This document shows, piece after piece, positions 28,894-37,213 of a DNA stretch of 64,000 nucleotides. The translations under genes and the position numbers were made by a program. Source of the stretch: Paenibacillus physcomitrellae. GTDB taxonomy: Bacteria; Bacillota; Bacilli; Paenibacillales; Paenibacillaceae. The stretch spans positions 3,146,594 through 3,210,593 of the forward strand of contig NZ_CP022584.1 in NCBI RefSeq assembly GCF_002240225.1. Direction: 5' to 3'. The notes under the pieces were generated by a model. That model had not been told where the DNA came from. It was given only the letters and a program-made list of their open reading frames with translations, and made no database searches. The stretch's first letter is position 1, and the number at the start of each line of letters is the position of its first letter.

Positions 28894-29055
28894 CTACGCG
28901 ACGATCCGGGCTTCGATGCCCAAGTCTATAAGGTAATCGAGCCAGAAGGCCGCTCGCTGTTGCCGCTCCTGTTCGGCATCGAGGTACTGGAAAATCATGT
29001 CGGCAAGGATGTCGATGAAGAGGCCTTGTTCGCTTAAATCCTGAATCTTATTCAT
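28894..29055 (-). CDS. Small protein upstream of the recombinases, unknown (53 aa)
   Basis: ATG 29055 is preceded by AAGGAGGA at ideal spacing. The 53-aa product starts MNKIQDLSEQGLFIDILADM, is mostly helical, and ends LIDLGIEARIVA. It sits between the RadC gene and the recombinase pair in one minus-strand operon. No family was recognised. It could be a small regulator or directionality factor (inference from position only). Confidence 0.65.
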   Translation of the reverse strand: MNKIQDLSEQGLFIDILADMIFQYLDAEQERQQRAAFWLDYLIDLGIEARIVA

Positions 29056-29098
29056 CAGATCTCCTCCTTAGTTTTTGATAGTAGAATCCAATGCAAGG

Positions 29099-29563
29099 TT
29101 ACATGAATCCTCTTTCTTTCAAGCTGATGAAGCTGCCTTCTCCGAGGACAATATGGTCAAGAAGCTCAATGCCCAAAAGGGAACCTGCATCCCGGATTCG
29201 CTCTGTGAGCTCCACATCTTCCGGGCTCGGTGTCGGGTCTCCGCTCGGATGGTTGTGGCAGCCGATGATTGAAGCAGCATTGGATAGAATGGCAAGTTTG
29301 TAAGTTTCTCGCGGATGGACGAGAGATGCGTTCAGTGTTCCGCAAGATACTTGGTGCAAGGCAGTAGGTTGATTTTTGGTGTCCAGTGTCATGATGCAGA
29401 ATACTTCTCGGTCGCAGTCTCCGATGAACTGACGAAATAACTCGGCTGCATCCGCTGGCTTGGAAATCTTGCGCTGCGGGAAGAGGATAGAGGCCTGTTC
29501 TCTGACCATTCGGAGGCTGACAATCTGGATTCGCCTTGCAGACTTCAGGTTGGGATCTCTCAT
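29099..29563 (-). CDS. RadC/JAB-domain protein
   Basis: 154 residues from ATG 29563, which overlaps the preceding stop as ATGA. An open frame to 29605 exists, but the coupled start is better. The JAMM metal motif is complete: an upstream glutamate region (CDREVFCIMTLD), then GCHNHPSGDPTPSPEDVELT (H-x-H-x-x-x-x-D). RadC-like JAB proteins are common cargo of integrative elements, and their molecular role remains unsettled. The N-terminal helix-hairpin-helix of full-length RadC is missing, as usual in mobile elements. Confidence 0.88.
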   Translation of the reverse strand: MRDPNLKSARRIQIVSLRMVREQASILFPQRKISKPADAAELFRQFIGDCDREVFCIMTLDTKNQPTALHQVSCGTLNASLVHPRETYKLAILSNAASIIGCHNHPSGDPTPSPEDVELTERIRDAGSLLGIELLDHIVLGEGSFISLKERGFM

Positions 29564-29961
29564 CGCACCATGTTCATCCCTTTGCGAGTTTGTTCTTTCA
29601 GCCATGCTTCCAGATCGGCGTTTTGTGTTCCAAGCCGTGAGAAAATTATTCGACAGCAGTCGTTATCGTACATAATCATAATTCTGTAGTACTGCCCGAC
29701 ATTGAGAGTGTAGATTTCAACGTACTCTACATAATAGAAAGGTGATGCCAGGCCCAGACTGCGAAGAGCGGAGTTCTCCTCCTCAGGTTCCAACCAGACA
29801 ATTCCGTAACCATTGTCATCTAACCTGAAGGGTGACACCTCTTGCTCCGATCCCAGCATTTCGAAGAGTAAGTCGAACTCATGCGTCGTAATGTAAATGA
29901 GGTCGGGATGAAGCTTTTCTTTCAGCTGTATAATATCTTTCTCGCAACTAATGTTCAGCAA
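29560..29961 (-). CDS. Hypothetical protein, element operon (133 aa)
   Basis: Starts at TTG 29961 (MLNISCEKDIIQLKEKLHPD) with GGGAGGAG 6 nt upstream and ends overlapping the RadC start. It has mixed alpha/beta character, rich in Tyr and Glu (YYVEYVEIYTLNVGQYYRIMIMYDND). The family was not recognised. SCC elements carry small DUF950/DUF960 genes near ccr in comparable places, but similarity to them could not be seen. Confidence 0.7.
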   Translation of the reverse strand: MLNISCEKDIIQLKEKLHPDLIYITTHEFDLLFEMLGSEQEVSPFRLDDNGYGIVWLEPEEENSALRSLGLASPFYYVEYVEIYTLNVGQYYRIMIMYDNDCCRIIFSRLGTQNADLEAWLKEQTRKGMNMVR

Positions 29962-30437
29962 TCGGTTCTCCTCCCAGCAAATAGTGATCCCTCTGTTACT
30001 CTAGGGGTACAAAGTGATAATATTTGCTTGAAATTTGACCTGTTTCGTTACCATTTCTTTTGTGCAGGGGTTGAACTCTTGAGACATGAATGTTCCCTGT
30101 CAGACAAGTACTGGACCTCGTCATGGATGGGCAGTCAGGGACACGCGAAGGGGCGCTTCTCCAAGTCTTTTTTTCTGGGACTCCTTGCATCTCATGGGCT
30201 TAACATCTTTTGGGGCGCCGTGGCACTTCGGATCAGAACTTCGTATGGCAGCGGAAAAAGAAGGATTTTTTTTCTTCTTTGTTTTTTTTGATTCTATCGA
30301 CACAAGTGCCACAGGGTCAGCGAGACCTTTGAGTGAATGAGATGCGCGGGCAGGGCACTTCGGTGGGTTGTGCCCCTAAGAGTGCCCCGACCGTCCCTTC
30401 AAAAAGTCAGATTCAGAACCCAATTGGTCTCGGACCT
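29962..30437. other. Non-coding structured region inside the element
   Basis: No supported gene. A 9-bp inverted repeat gtggcactt (30220-30228) / aagtgccac (30304-30312) encloses a second inner hairpin of the type aaagaag/cttcttt with T-runs. Further copies of gggcac/gtgccc lie at 30354-30386. The structure could be a terminator or a regulatory RNA upstream of the RadC-recombinase operon. Confidence 0.4.
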
Positions 30438-30881
30438 TCAGGAGTGATGCGCTGGAGACTTTTTTAGCCGTCTTCGTCTCTTGGAGTGCTTGGGTGAAGC
30501 CTTCTTTTCCGGCTCTGGTTCTGGAGGAAGGCAGAAGTCCTCGTAAGTAAAGATTCCGAGCAGCCTCTCGTCCCCATCGAGTGCTAAAACGCACCAGCTT
30601 TTTTGGAGCCTTCGCAGCTCGACAGCAGGGTAAGGGCTGCTCCAAAGGTTGGGTTTAAGGGCGGCCAGTTCCCGCATTCGTTCCTTGTAAACGCTCCGAG
30701 TAAGGCGAGTTCCCGTATCTTTCCGCCTAAAGGTTGCTTTAACTGTCATGTAATCGGGTAGGCTTACGTTCGATGGCGTAGGCAGCTTGCTTCTGATGAT
30801 CTCGACCTCAACAATCTGGCAGGGAATAAGAAACAGATCATTTGACGGCTCTTCATCTAAGCGGGATTGAGTCAGAATCAT
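30438..30881 (-). CDS. Hypothetical basic-tailed protein (147 aa)
   Basis: ATG 30881 has AAGGAG upstream and follows the helicase stop by 14 bp, so the two form an operon. The body includes FLIPCQIVEVEIIRSKLPTP and ERMRELAALKPNLWSSPY. The tail is Pro/Glu-rich and then strongly basic (KHSKRRRRLKKSP), suggesting nucleic-acid binding. No family was recognised. The position after a replication helicase suggests a replication accessory role (inference). Confidence 0.65.
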   Translation of the reverse strand: MILTQSRLDEEPSNDLFLIPCQIVEVEIIRSKLPTPSNVSLPDYMTVKATFRRKDTGTRLTRSVYKERMRELAALKPNLWSSPYPAVELRRLQKSWCVLALDGDERLLGIFTYEDFCLPPEPEPEKKASPKHSKRRRRLKKSPAHHS

Positions 30882-30895
30882 GGTTGGCGCTCTCC

Positions 30896-32764
30896 TTATT
30901 CCATTGACTCGATATCATCTACGACTGTAAAGTCGTTGGGGCCATCATTGGTCACGGTGACCTTTAATCGAATTCCCGAACAGTGACGCACCCCTCCGCT
31001 CTTGCCTGGCTCTGCCTTGATCCCTTTAGCCTGAAGAGCCGAGCGGACGGCGGAGATCAGGCGCTGATTCGACAGTGGGTGGGAATGACCATTCCTCTGG
31101 CACCAGATCCGATAGATCTTTGCCAGTTTATCATTTGAGACCCTATCCTCTGCTGCTCCTTTTTCGATCGCTTCCTCGACGAATAGGGCAATGGGGTTGA
31201 GTTCTTCCTCGTAAGCTCTTAAGGCCTGCTGTGATGCCTCGGATTGGGTGAAAATGAAGCCGTTTTTTCGTAATCGATTCAGCCCCAAAAGCGCAAAATT
31301 TAAAATTCCAGGCAACTCCCGCTTCAACTTATCCGTCAAATGAACGTCAGCTTCGTCTTTGTCGAAGGTCCGATTGAAGGGAATAATAATAAGACGACGA
31401 ATGAAGGCATAGCTTTTGTCACGCGAATTCGGCAAGTTGTTCATCCCTAGGACGACCTTGCAAAAAGGACGGTACATGAAGCCTTGCTCATGCTTGCGTT
31501 CGACACGAATGGCGTCGCCTGAAGTGATCGCCTTTAGGAATTGAGTATTGATCCCTCTAGAATCCGTCTCGTTCTCGGTAGAAAGAATAAGCTGCTTGTC
31601 TACCAATTCGGAGCGGGCAAAGGGCTTTTCAAGGTCGTTGAGTGTCAGCGCACAAGTATTGGAAGGACCAATGATCGTTTCCAGTACATCGGCCAGAACG
31701 CTCTTCCCGTTGGCTCCTTTCCCGAAGAGAATGAACGCCTTTTGCGCGCTGACTTCCGAGGTCAGGCAGTAGCCGAACATTTCTCGGACCAGCTTGATCC
31801 GCTCCTTGTCCTCTTCAAAAACTTGACGCAGGAAGTTTCGGAAGGTCGGGCATTTTGCCTCTGGATCATAGGCAATAGGAATACGGATGGTGGAGTAAAA
31901 ACTCTTGTCGTGCGGAACGAGTTCGAACTTACGCAAGTCCAGCATGCCATTCTCCAGATTGATGAACTGGCGTTTCGTGTCCATCTGTTTCACTGAAGGG
32001 GTGTCAAGCGCAAGCGCCTGCATGTACTGCTCTTCAATGGCGGGAGTCCAAAAATTGGGCACATACTCATGAAGAATGTCCCGTAGCATTCTTCGGAGCG
32101 TATTGTCGTCGAGCAGCCCCCATACTCCATTGGTATACAGGTAAAAGCGTCCAGGCTGCACATAAACCAAATCCAGACGCGTATCGACCACATGCTTTGA
32201 AAAAACATTGGCATTCAGCCTATTGGGGCGGCCTGTGTTCCGATCCAGACTGAAACCGACTTCGGTGAGATTTTGTCCCTGCTTGCTAGGCTTGTTTTGT
32301 CGAGATGAAAGTTTTGGACGAGCAGCGAATTTGCCGGGACTATTGGTGATTTCGCCCCCTTCATTCCGCCGAATGTTTCCCCCGTGGCATTTAAAAATTT
32401 GGGCCTCGTCGCAACCGAACGTTGCGCACCGTGTCGTTCCACGATTGGCTTCTGATTCGAGAGCGGCTATCCGCTCTTCACTGTGCTCAGTGTGCTTCGT
32501 GGAAGCTTTTGAAAATGCCAGTGCGGCATCCGACTGTCCGGATTTCACCAAGAGAGATGTCCACTGGTGCCAGTGTTCTTCCGGAAGTCCGTCCTTGCGC
32601 TGGATATCGAAATCCTCGGCAAAAGCAGGACAGTGCTCAGCCAGGCGAACAAGCACGCCATCAGGATGCTCTGAAAAGAGGCGTTTCTCTACACGAGGAG
32701 TTTGTCTCCCTAGCATCCAGTCCTGTGCTACTGCAGGCCGGGCCATTCTGGTGATTTGATCCAT
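30896..32764 (-). CDS. P4/D5-type SF3 helicase-primase C-terminal protein
   Basis: About 622 residues from ATG 32764 (GGAGGT upstream). The D5-N region (YEPNFW-like EYVPNFWTPAIEEQYMQAL), then an SF3 helicase with Walker A FGKGANGKSVLADVLE, Walker B region LILSTENETDSRG and motif C VVLGMNNLPNSRD. A poxvirus-D5/P4 C-terminal winged domain (NPIALFVEEAIEKGA) follows. Such proteins open the replication origin of phages and elements; in SCC the equivalent is Cch. It overlaps the upstream primase-polymerase gene by 37 bp in another frame. A replicating stage of the element is plausible. Confidence 0.88.
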   Translation of the reverse strand: MDQITRMARPAVAQDWMLGRQTPRVEKRLFSEHPDGVLVRLAEHCPAFAEDFDIQRKDGLPEEHWHQWTSLLVKSGQSDAALAFSKASTKHTEHSEERIAALESEANRGTTRCATFGCDEAQIFKCHGGNIRRNEGGEITNSPGKFAARPKLSSRQNKPSKQGQNLTEVGFSLDRNTGRPNRLNANVFSKHVVDTRLDLVYVQPGRFYLYTNGVWGLLDDNTLRRMLRDILHEYVPNFWTPAIEEQYMQALALDTPSVKQMDTKRQFINLENGMLDLRKFELVPHDKSFYSTIRIPIAYDPEAKCPTFRNFLRQVFEEDKERIKLVREMFGYCLTSEVSAQKAFILFGKGANGKSVLADVLETIIGPSNTCALTLNDLEKPFARSELVDKQLILSTENETDSRGINTQFLKAITSGDAIRVERKHEQGFMYRPFCKVVLGMNNLPNSRDKSYAFIRRLIIIPFNRTFDKDEADVHLTDKLKRELPGILNFALLGLNRLRKNGFIFTQSEASQQALRAYEEELNPIALFVEEAIEKGAAEDRVSNDKLAKIYRIWCQRNGHSHPLSNQRLISAVRSALQAKGIKAEPGKSGGVRHCSGIRLKVTVTNDGPNDFTVVDDIESME

Positions 32765-33261
32765 GCGTATGTACCTCCGTTTCTGTGCAGAGATGGAGGC
32801 AGCACCGTACAGGAGCCGTCTCCCAAAATGGCCAGTTCTGAATGTTGATGGCTGGTATCGGGGTCGCGGAAGGTGAATTTTGGACAGCCTATTCCCGGCG
32901 GGATAGAGAAAAGGTACCGCATGCCTCCACCGGGAGTGGAAAATTGCCATGTCTCTGGCAGATTACCGCCAGCGAGCTCTTCCAATTTAGCGAATCCAAA
33001 CGGGCCGTCCACATCGAGCGCAACAAGGCCAGAGGATATCCCCAGAATAATACCAATGTTGGCCGTAGGCCAACGCCTGAACCAGTCCTTTACCTGTTGT
33101 TCAGAAGGAATCCCAGCGTCTTGCCAATTTTTAATAAGCGGTCGTTTGCCAGGAGACTTGCATGTTGAAAGGTGTATCCTCGACATGCAAGAATGGTCAT
33201 GTGAACATAGGGGGATAATTGGAAATTGCAGTTGCAGATATTGAAGAGCTTCGTTCAGCAT
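32728..33261 (-). CDS. Bifunctional DNA primase/polymerase (Prim-Pol, AEP) domain protein
   Basis: About 177 residues from ATG 33261 (aaaggaa upstream). The archaeo-eukaryotic primase core is seen in KRPLIKNWQDAG, WPTANIGIILGISSGLVALDVDG (metal-binding D-x-D), QFSTPGGGMRYLFSIP and ELAILGDGSCTVLPPSLHRNGG. In many elements this domain is the N-terminus of one long primase-helicase. Here the frame ends at 32728 while the helicase starts at 32764 in a different frame, so it is either a natural overlapping pair or a frameshifted single gene. Confidence 0.82.
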   Translation of the reverse strand: MLNEALQYLQLQFPIIPLCSHDHSCMSRIHLSTCKSPGKRPLIKNWQDAGIPSEQQVKDWFRRWPTANIGIILGISSGLVALDVDGPFGFAKLEELAGGNLPETWQFSTPGGGMRYLFSIPPGIGCPKFTFRDPDTSHQHSELAILGDGSCTVLPPSLHRNGGTYAWIKSPEWPGLQ

Positions 33262-33293
33262 GTGTTGAAATTCCTTTCGTATTTGTAAAATGA

Positions 33294-33350
33294 ATCGCGC
33301 GATATGCGTTTGAGTATACAAAATGAACTCCCAATTTGTCATTTCGCGAA
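33294..33350 (-). promoter_or_regulatory. Promoter and palindromic operators of the replication operon
   Basis: On the minus strand ATGACA (33337-33342) and TATACT (33313-33318) are 18 nt apart. Perfect palindromes ttcgcgaa (33343-33350) and atcgcgcgat (33294-33303) flank it, one beyond -35 and one after the start site. They are candidate operators for the XRE regulator at 35327. Confidence 0.55.
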
Positions 33351-33483
33351 TTCCGACGTTTTCGTCATGGTCACTTTGCGACTCGGGAGGGGGGGCTGCC
33401 GGAAAGCACTTATGGGTTAAAAAAATCTCTCTCAAGCTCCCTCTAACTAAAAGTTTCACTCAATTGGAGATAGAGAGGCGAAA

Positions 33484-33540
33484 AAAAAGAGAACGAGCGG
33501 GTGCTCATTCTCTGGGAATAGCCCTTAAGGGCTTGCTATA
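33484..33540 (-). terminator. Hairpins before the replication operon promoter
   Basis: gagaacgagc/gctcattctc and agcccttaagggct follow the end of the secreted HExxH gene on the minus strand. The purine-rich flank gaaaaaaaag gives a T-run on that strand. Confidence 0.6.
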
Positions 33541-33551
33541 TGTCCGTTTTT

Positions 33552-34703
33552 CTATTCTTTCAACCAGTCCATCCATTTCTTGTTAACTTGTTCGAAGCTG
33601 CCGAACGTTTCAACAAAGGCCTTTTCTAATGTCGGCATAGAACTGGACAGGAAGCTATTAAATTTAGCGTTTCCGTAAGTCTCGTACAAGAATGCAGTAA
33701 ACATATAACCACCGATATATTGCGTCTTTACGGAGACATTGTCTTTGAAAATGGTGATATGTTCCTCCGGGTTTTTGAGAATGATTGGCTTCCAGTATGC
33801 CTCACTTTTCTTGAGATCGTCGGTGCCTTTTGCAGCGAGGTATTCTGCTTGCCCTTCTTTGATCCACTGCATATTTTCTCCGCCAGTAAACCATCCTGTT
33901 TTCTTTTCTCGGTATTTCTCTTGTATGATTGTTTGCGGTGTATGGATGAATTCATGCTTGAACAAATGGGTGAAGTAGTCCTCGTCGTATAGTCCGCCTT
34001 CTAGCGTGTACCCTTTCTTTTGATAGGCTGATGGTGTGAGGACATGAATTTCGGTCTTTAGGACTTCGCCTGTGCCAAAGGTTTTGTTATAAGCGTTGCC
34101 CTCGTCAACGTTATCGGAAGCAGAGGGATGCAAATAAATGTAGATCGGGTGCAGGTCATCGTTTAGAATGTTGCCAACCCCAGGAAGAAGGGATGCAAAC
34201 TCAGTGGTTGCTACGTTGTATCCCTGTTCGAAATCAGCGGCGGCTTTCTCGACGTCCTTTTCAAATTGCTTCGTATAGAGCAAGGTAAAATGCTTTGAGC
34301 GGTACTCTAGCCAACCTTCAGCCTTATCTTTATTGGATTGTGTTTGGGCTAACAATTGCTTCAGTGTTGAAACCTGTCCCTGAAGCTCCTTAATTTGAGC
34401 TTTGTCCTCATCTTCCTTATGACTCTTGAACATGAACGTGCCAGTTTTGGAATCAAAGGCATAATTAGCCTGAAAAACCGTTCCGATGGCGGGTGCGGCA
34501 ATGTAAGTCGTTCCGTTCTGAGCGATCGTTGCGGGAACCATTTTGTTTCCTACCTGGACTTTGCCCTTAGATTTGGTCATATCGAGAGTAAACCCATCCA
34601 GTCCAATCTTGAGAATGGAGTTCGTGGCAGCTGAGGCGACTCCGACTCCGAGTAGAAACACGCAGATAAATGTAACAATGACTTTGATCTTGGAAAGCTT
34701 CAT
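33552..34703 (-). CDS. Secreted HExxH metallopeptidase-like protein
   Basis: 383 residues from ATG 34703 (GAGGGG upstream). A signal peptide (IVTFICVFLLGVGVASAA) is followed by a copper-amine-oxidase-N-like domain (GLDGFTLDMTKSKGKVQVG ... YIAAPAIGTVF). A coiled coil (KAQIKELQGQVSTLKQLLAQ) and a C-terminal gluzincin-like domain with FKHEFIHTP (HExxH) and the downstream glutamate region WIKEGQAEYLA follow. The layout HExxH...E supports an active zinc peptidase outside the membrane. It is unusual cargo for an SCC-like element; substrate unknown. Confidence 0.75.
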   Translation of the reverse strand: MKLSKIKVIVTFICVFLLGVGVASAATNSILKIGLDGFTLDMTKSKGKVQVGNKMVPATIAQNGTTYIAAPAIGTVFQANYAFDSKTGTFMFKSHKEDEDKAQIKELQGQVSTLKQLLAQTQSNKDKAEGWLEYRSKHFTLLYTKQFEKDVEKAAADFEQGYNVATTEFASLLPGVGNILNDDLHPIYIYLHPSASDNVDEGNAYNKTFGTGEVLKTEIHVLTPSAYQKKGYTLEGGLYDEDYFTHLFKHEFIHTPQTIIQEKYREKKTGWFTGGENMQWIKEGQAEYLAAKGTDDLKKSEAYWKPIILKNPEEHITIFKDNVSVKTQYIGGYMFTAFLYETYGNAKFNSFLSSSMPTLEKAFVETFGSFEQVNKKWMDWLKE

Positions 34704-34812
34704 TTTCTGTAACCCCTCTTTAAATATTATCAACATCAAGTACTATATTTCTCCACAATGCAGGTAAATCCTTCCCATGACTTTGTTGCTATAATTCGCT
34801 AAAACTTATTTC

Positions 34813-35070
34813 TTACTGGTTATCGGGGCCTCCCTTTTTAGCTCCATATGCAATTAGAGCCAGGGCAAGTACAATGATGGCGGTCCAGATGTAATGGTGT
34901 CTGACAAAGCCAATTCCCCATTCTACAATGGCGATTCCAATCATGGCGCAAATGCCAAGAACGACAAAAAAGCCATAGAATCCTGCGAATGTAATGCTAA
35001 GAACCCGATTCAGTAAGATAAAAAGTACAATGCCAATAATGAGACCAATAATAATTCCAAATGTGCTCAA
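34813..35070 (-). CDS. Small membrane protein (85 aa)
   Basis: Three hydrophobic helices (IIIGLIIGIVLFILLNRVL, GFFVVLGICAMIGIAIV, YIWTAIIVLALALIAYGA) with a short charged C-terminus. Start MSTFGIIIGL with gagcgttt upstream, a weak ribosome site. No family was recognised. It is divergent from the XRE regulator. Confidence 0.65.
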   Translation of the reverse strand: MSTFGIIIGLIIGIVLFILLNRVLSITFAGFYGFFVVLGICAMIGIAIVEWGIGFVRHHYIWTAIIVLALALIAYGAKKGGPDNQ

Positions 35071-35222
35071 TTCTAAACGCTCCTATTTTATCGTAGTTTT
35101 GATTGACAAGAGGACTATACACGTAATGTCTTTCTCTGCTCCCCCTTCCGTCATACTGATCCGTACCCTTGTAAGTAATATGTCGAATGAGTGTCTTAGG
35201 TACTATAGGTTATCTATTCTCA

Positions 35223-35238
35223 TTATAAGAACTTATAA
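35223..35238 (+). promoter_or_regulatory. Palindrome upstream of the XRE regulator
   Basis: ttataag-aa-cttataa is a perfect 7-bp inverted repeat between two divergent genes. It could be an autoregulatory operator. Confidence 0.4.
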
Positions 35239-35264
35239 GTTATTATTACAACATTTTCTTATAG

Positions 35265-35294
35265 TTTGATGCTCTGTATCGCGCTCGTTATATT
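35265..35294 (+). promoter_or_regulatory. Promoter of the XRE regulator
   Basis: TTTGAT (35265-35270) and TATATT (35289-35294) with an 18-nt spacer. The spacer contains tatcgcgct, similar to the palindrome in the replication promoter. Confidence 0.5.
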
Positions 35295-35326
35295 TCCTAC
35301 CCTTGGTTTATAGGGTGGTGGTTTCA

Positions 35327-35704
35327 ATGTCTGATTTTTTGACGCTGGTAGGCGCGAGAATCAAACAGCTAAGAGTGCAAAAAGGACTGTCGCAGGCTAG
35401 GCTGGCGGAATTGGCCGAGCTACAGGATTCGTATATCGGAGGCGTGGAGCGAGGAAGTCGAAACATATCGCTGAACTCGCTGGAAAAAATCATGTCGGCC
35501 TTAGGGGCCGACCCCGTGGAGGCTCTTAAGTTTGGAAAATTGGATGAGGTCGTGGATTTAAGTGAAGAAGCGGCAAAACAGGACTTGCTAGAGATACACC
35601 TGTCTCTCCTTCAGGAAAGAAGTCTACCGGAAATCAGGCTTGTGCATCGGATGGTGAAGGACATGTTCGATACGTTTGACAGGAAAGAAGAGCGCGAATC
35701 GTGA
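35327..35704 (+). CDS. XRE-family helix-turn-helix regulator of the element
   Basis: 125 residues from ATG 35327; an earlier in-frame GTG at 35303 lacks spacing. The HTH occupies the first 65 residues (VGARIKQLRVQKGLSQARLAELAELQDSYIGGVERGSRNISLNSLEKI). A helical tail probably mediates dimerisation. Such cI-like or SinR-like proteins commonly repress element excision and replication genes. It sits at the junction between the replication half and the cargo half. A strong terminator follows. Confidence 0.88.
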   Translation: MSDFLTLVGARIKQLRVQKGLSQARLAELAELQDSYIGGVERGSRNISLNSLEKIMSALGADPVEALKFGKLDEVVDLSEEAAKQDLLEIHLSLLQERSLPEIRLVHRMVKDMFDTFDRKEERES

Positions 35705-35710
35705 GAAGGG

Positions 35711-35756
35711 GGCGAGCGGGCGGCGTAGGCCGCAGCGCTCGCCTTTCTATTTTTTG
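35711..35756 (+). terminator. Terminator after the XRE regulator
   Basis: ggcgagcg pairs with cgctcgcc, followed by tttctattttttg. Confidence 0.85.
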
Positions 35757-35995
35757 TTACGGCCAGAGCGCTCATAATCGAGACTGAACCTGCACTTCAA
35801 GAGCTTGCGGTCTGCTTTTTCGAACTGGCAATGAGCTTCAATTGCCACCGAGAATGCGGTGGAGATTTTGAGGCTAAGAGACTGCTTGCCGACATGAAGC
35901 AGAATGCCGGTCAACGGGTTTTGTGACGCCTCGACCTGCTCGAGCAGGTGATCTGCCTGCTTTGTCAGTTGGGCAATCCGGATTTTGTTGGACAT
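35747..35995 (-). CDS. Hypothetical protein (82 aa)
   Basis: ATG 35995 has AAAAGGAG 9 nt upstream. The product starts MSNKIRIAQLTKQADHLLEQ, is helical at the N-terminus and basic at the C-terminus (ADRKLLKCRFSLDYERSGRNKK). It is third in a minus-strand run of three genes (37735-35747). The family was not recognised. Confidence 0.6.
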   Translation of the reverse strand: MSNKIRIAQLTKQADHLLEQVEASQNPLTGILLHVGKQSLSLKISTAFSVAIEAHCQFEKADRKLLKCRFSLDYERSGRNKK

Positions 35996-36104
35996 GCGTG
36001 AGTCTCCTTTTCAATGGAAATTGATGTTGTTCAGGATTTGTTGGTGTTCCAAGAAGCGTCGGTACCGTCCTTGTCGCCGTCGACGCAAATGACGCAAACT
36101 TGGG

Positions 36105-37142
36105 TCAAGAACGGGCGTACTTCTGATTGATGGTGACAGATGCATCCGAATGCTTACGGTAGAAGCGCATGTCCCGGCTCGATTGGTTGGCCTGAGCGGT
36201 GAACGCCGCGTGTAGCGTCTCATCCTCGAATGTAAAGAAGTCCCGTCCCTTCTGGCCCCCAAACAGGGCGATCATTGCGTAGTGGTAGCTGCCGGGATTG
36301 CAAATCCCGCCGCTTCCTAGCGGGACAAGTTCAGCAACCTCCCCGACGGTCAGTTTTTCCTTGCGTTTCGGCTGCCTATCGAGGGCGAGGAGCAGGCAGG
36401 CGAACAAGACATCCGCATTTGCCCTTCCCTCAATTCGTTCAGGAGCGTATTTCTTGCTGTCGACAGCTTCCCAGTTCAGGGATCGGATCATAGGCTCGAT
36501 GGTGGGCAGAGTCTTACCCGCCAGTTTGGATAGCGCGTGCCGATTCCCGTACGCCTTCATAAAGCGGTCTAGCTGCACACGCGCCCTATCCGAATCCTTG
36601 GTTTGCATCTTAGGGAGCAGTGCCCGGAAAAAGTCAGTGTAACGCAGGAGTCCATCCAGGCTGCTGTCGGTGTCAGGCTCGCCGCCTTCATGCCCGATCT
36701 CCTTGAGGAGGTCCCGTATCGCTTCTAACCGCTGTGTATCCGCCAGTTCTAGCGAGTCAGGGCAGATCAGGTGGGCGAGAAATGAGGCAGTATCGAAGGC
36801 GAGGGGGCCGTTTTCGAGCCTGCTTGTCCAGAAGTCGAACACATGGGCAGGTTCAGCAGCCTCCTCCCGCATGAACTCTGGCCATAACCTGACGACGGAC
36901 AGGGCAGTCTGTCGCTGGGCGTAGGGCGCGTCCTTCCGCTGCCAGAATCCTCCGCGCCAGAACAGCGCTGTGCGAATCGTCTTCGGGTCGACTGCCTTCG
37001 GATCGGAAAACTGCTCGCGCCACTGGTTGAGCGGTTCGGTTGGGTATTTGGCGTAGGGGAAGTGTGACATGTGCTCGTCGAAGTGATCGTTAATGTAAGC
37101 AACGACGAATTTTTTCTTATTCTCACTGATGGTTAGGGCCAT
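36105..37142 (-). CDS. Hypothetical cargo protein (345 aa)
   Basis: ATG 37142 follows a strong AAGGAGGAG. The protein starts MALTISENKKKFVVAYINDH and is soluble and mostly helical, with ALFWRGGFWQRKDAPYAQRQ near residue 60. A region resembling a helical-repeat or DNA-associated protein (VGEVAELVPLGSGGICNPGSYHYAMIAL) lies near the end. No catalytic motif was recognised. It sits in an operon with the genes at 37214 and 35747. It could be a defence or metabolic cargo gene; that is open. Confidence 0.65.
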   Translation of the reverse strand: MALTISENKKKFVVAYINDHFDEHMSHFPYAKYPTEPLNQWREQFSDPKAVDPKTIRTALFWRGGFWQRKDAPYAQRQTALSVVRLWPEFMREEAAEPAHVFDFWTSRLENGPLAFDTASFLAHLICPDSLELADTQRLEAIRDLLKEIGHEGGEPDTDSSLDGLLRYTDFFRALLPKMQTKDSDRARVQLDRFMKAYGNRHALSKLAGKTLPTIEPMIRSLNWEAVDSKKYAPERIEGRANADVLFACLLLALDRQPKRKEKLTVGEVAELVPLGSGGICNPGSYHYAMIALFGGQKGRDFFTFEDETLHAAFTAQANQSSRDMRFYRKHSDASVTINQKYARS

Positions 37143-37213
37143 TGTGGGCTCCTCCTTTTTCGTTTTGATAGCTGACTTGTCGGAATCGACGTAATTGACG
37201 AAATTCTGTTTGG

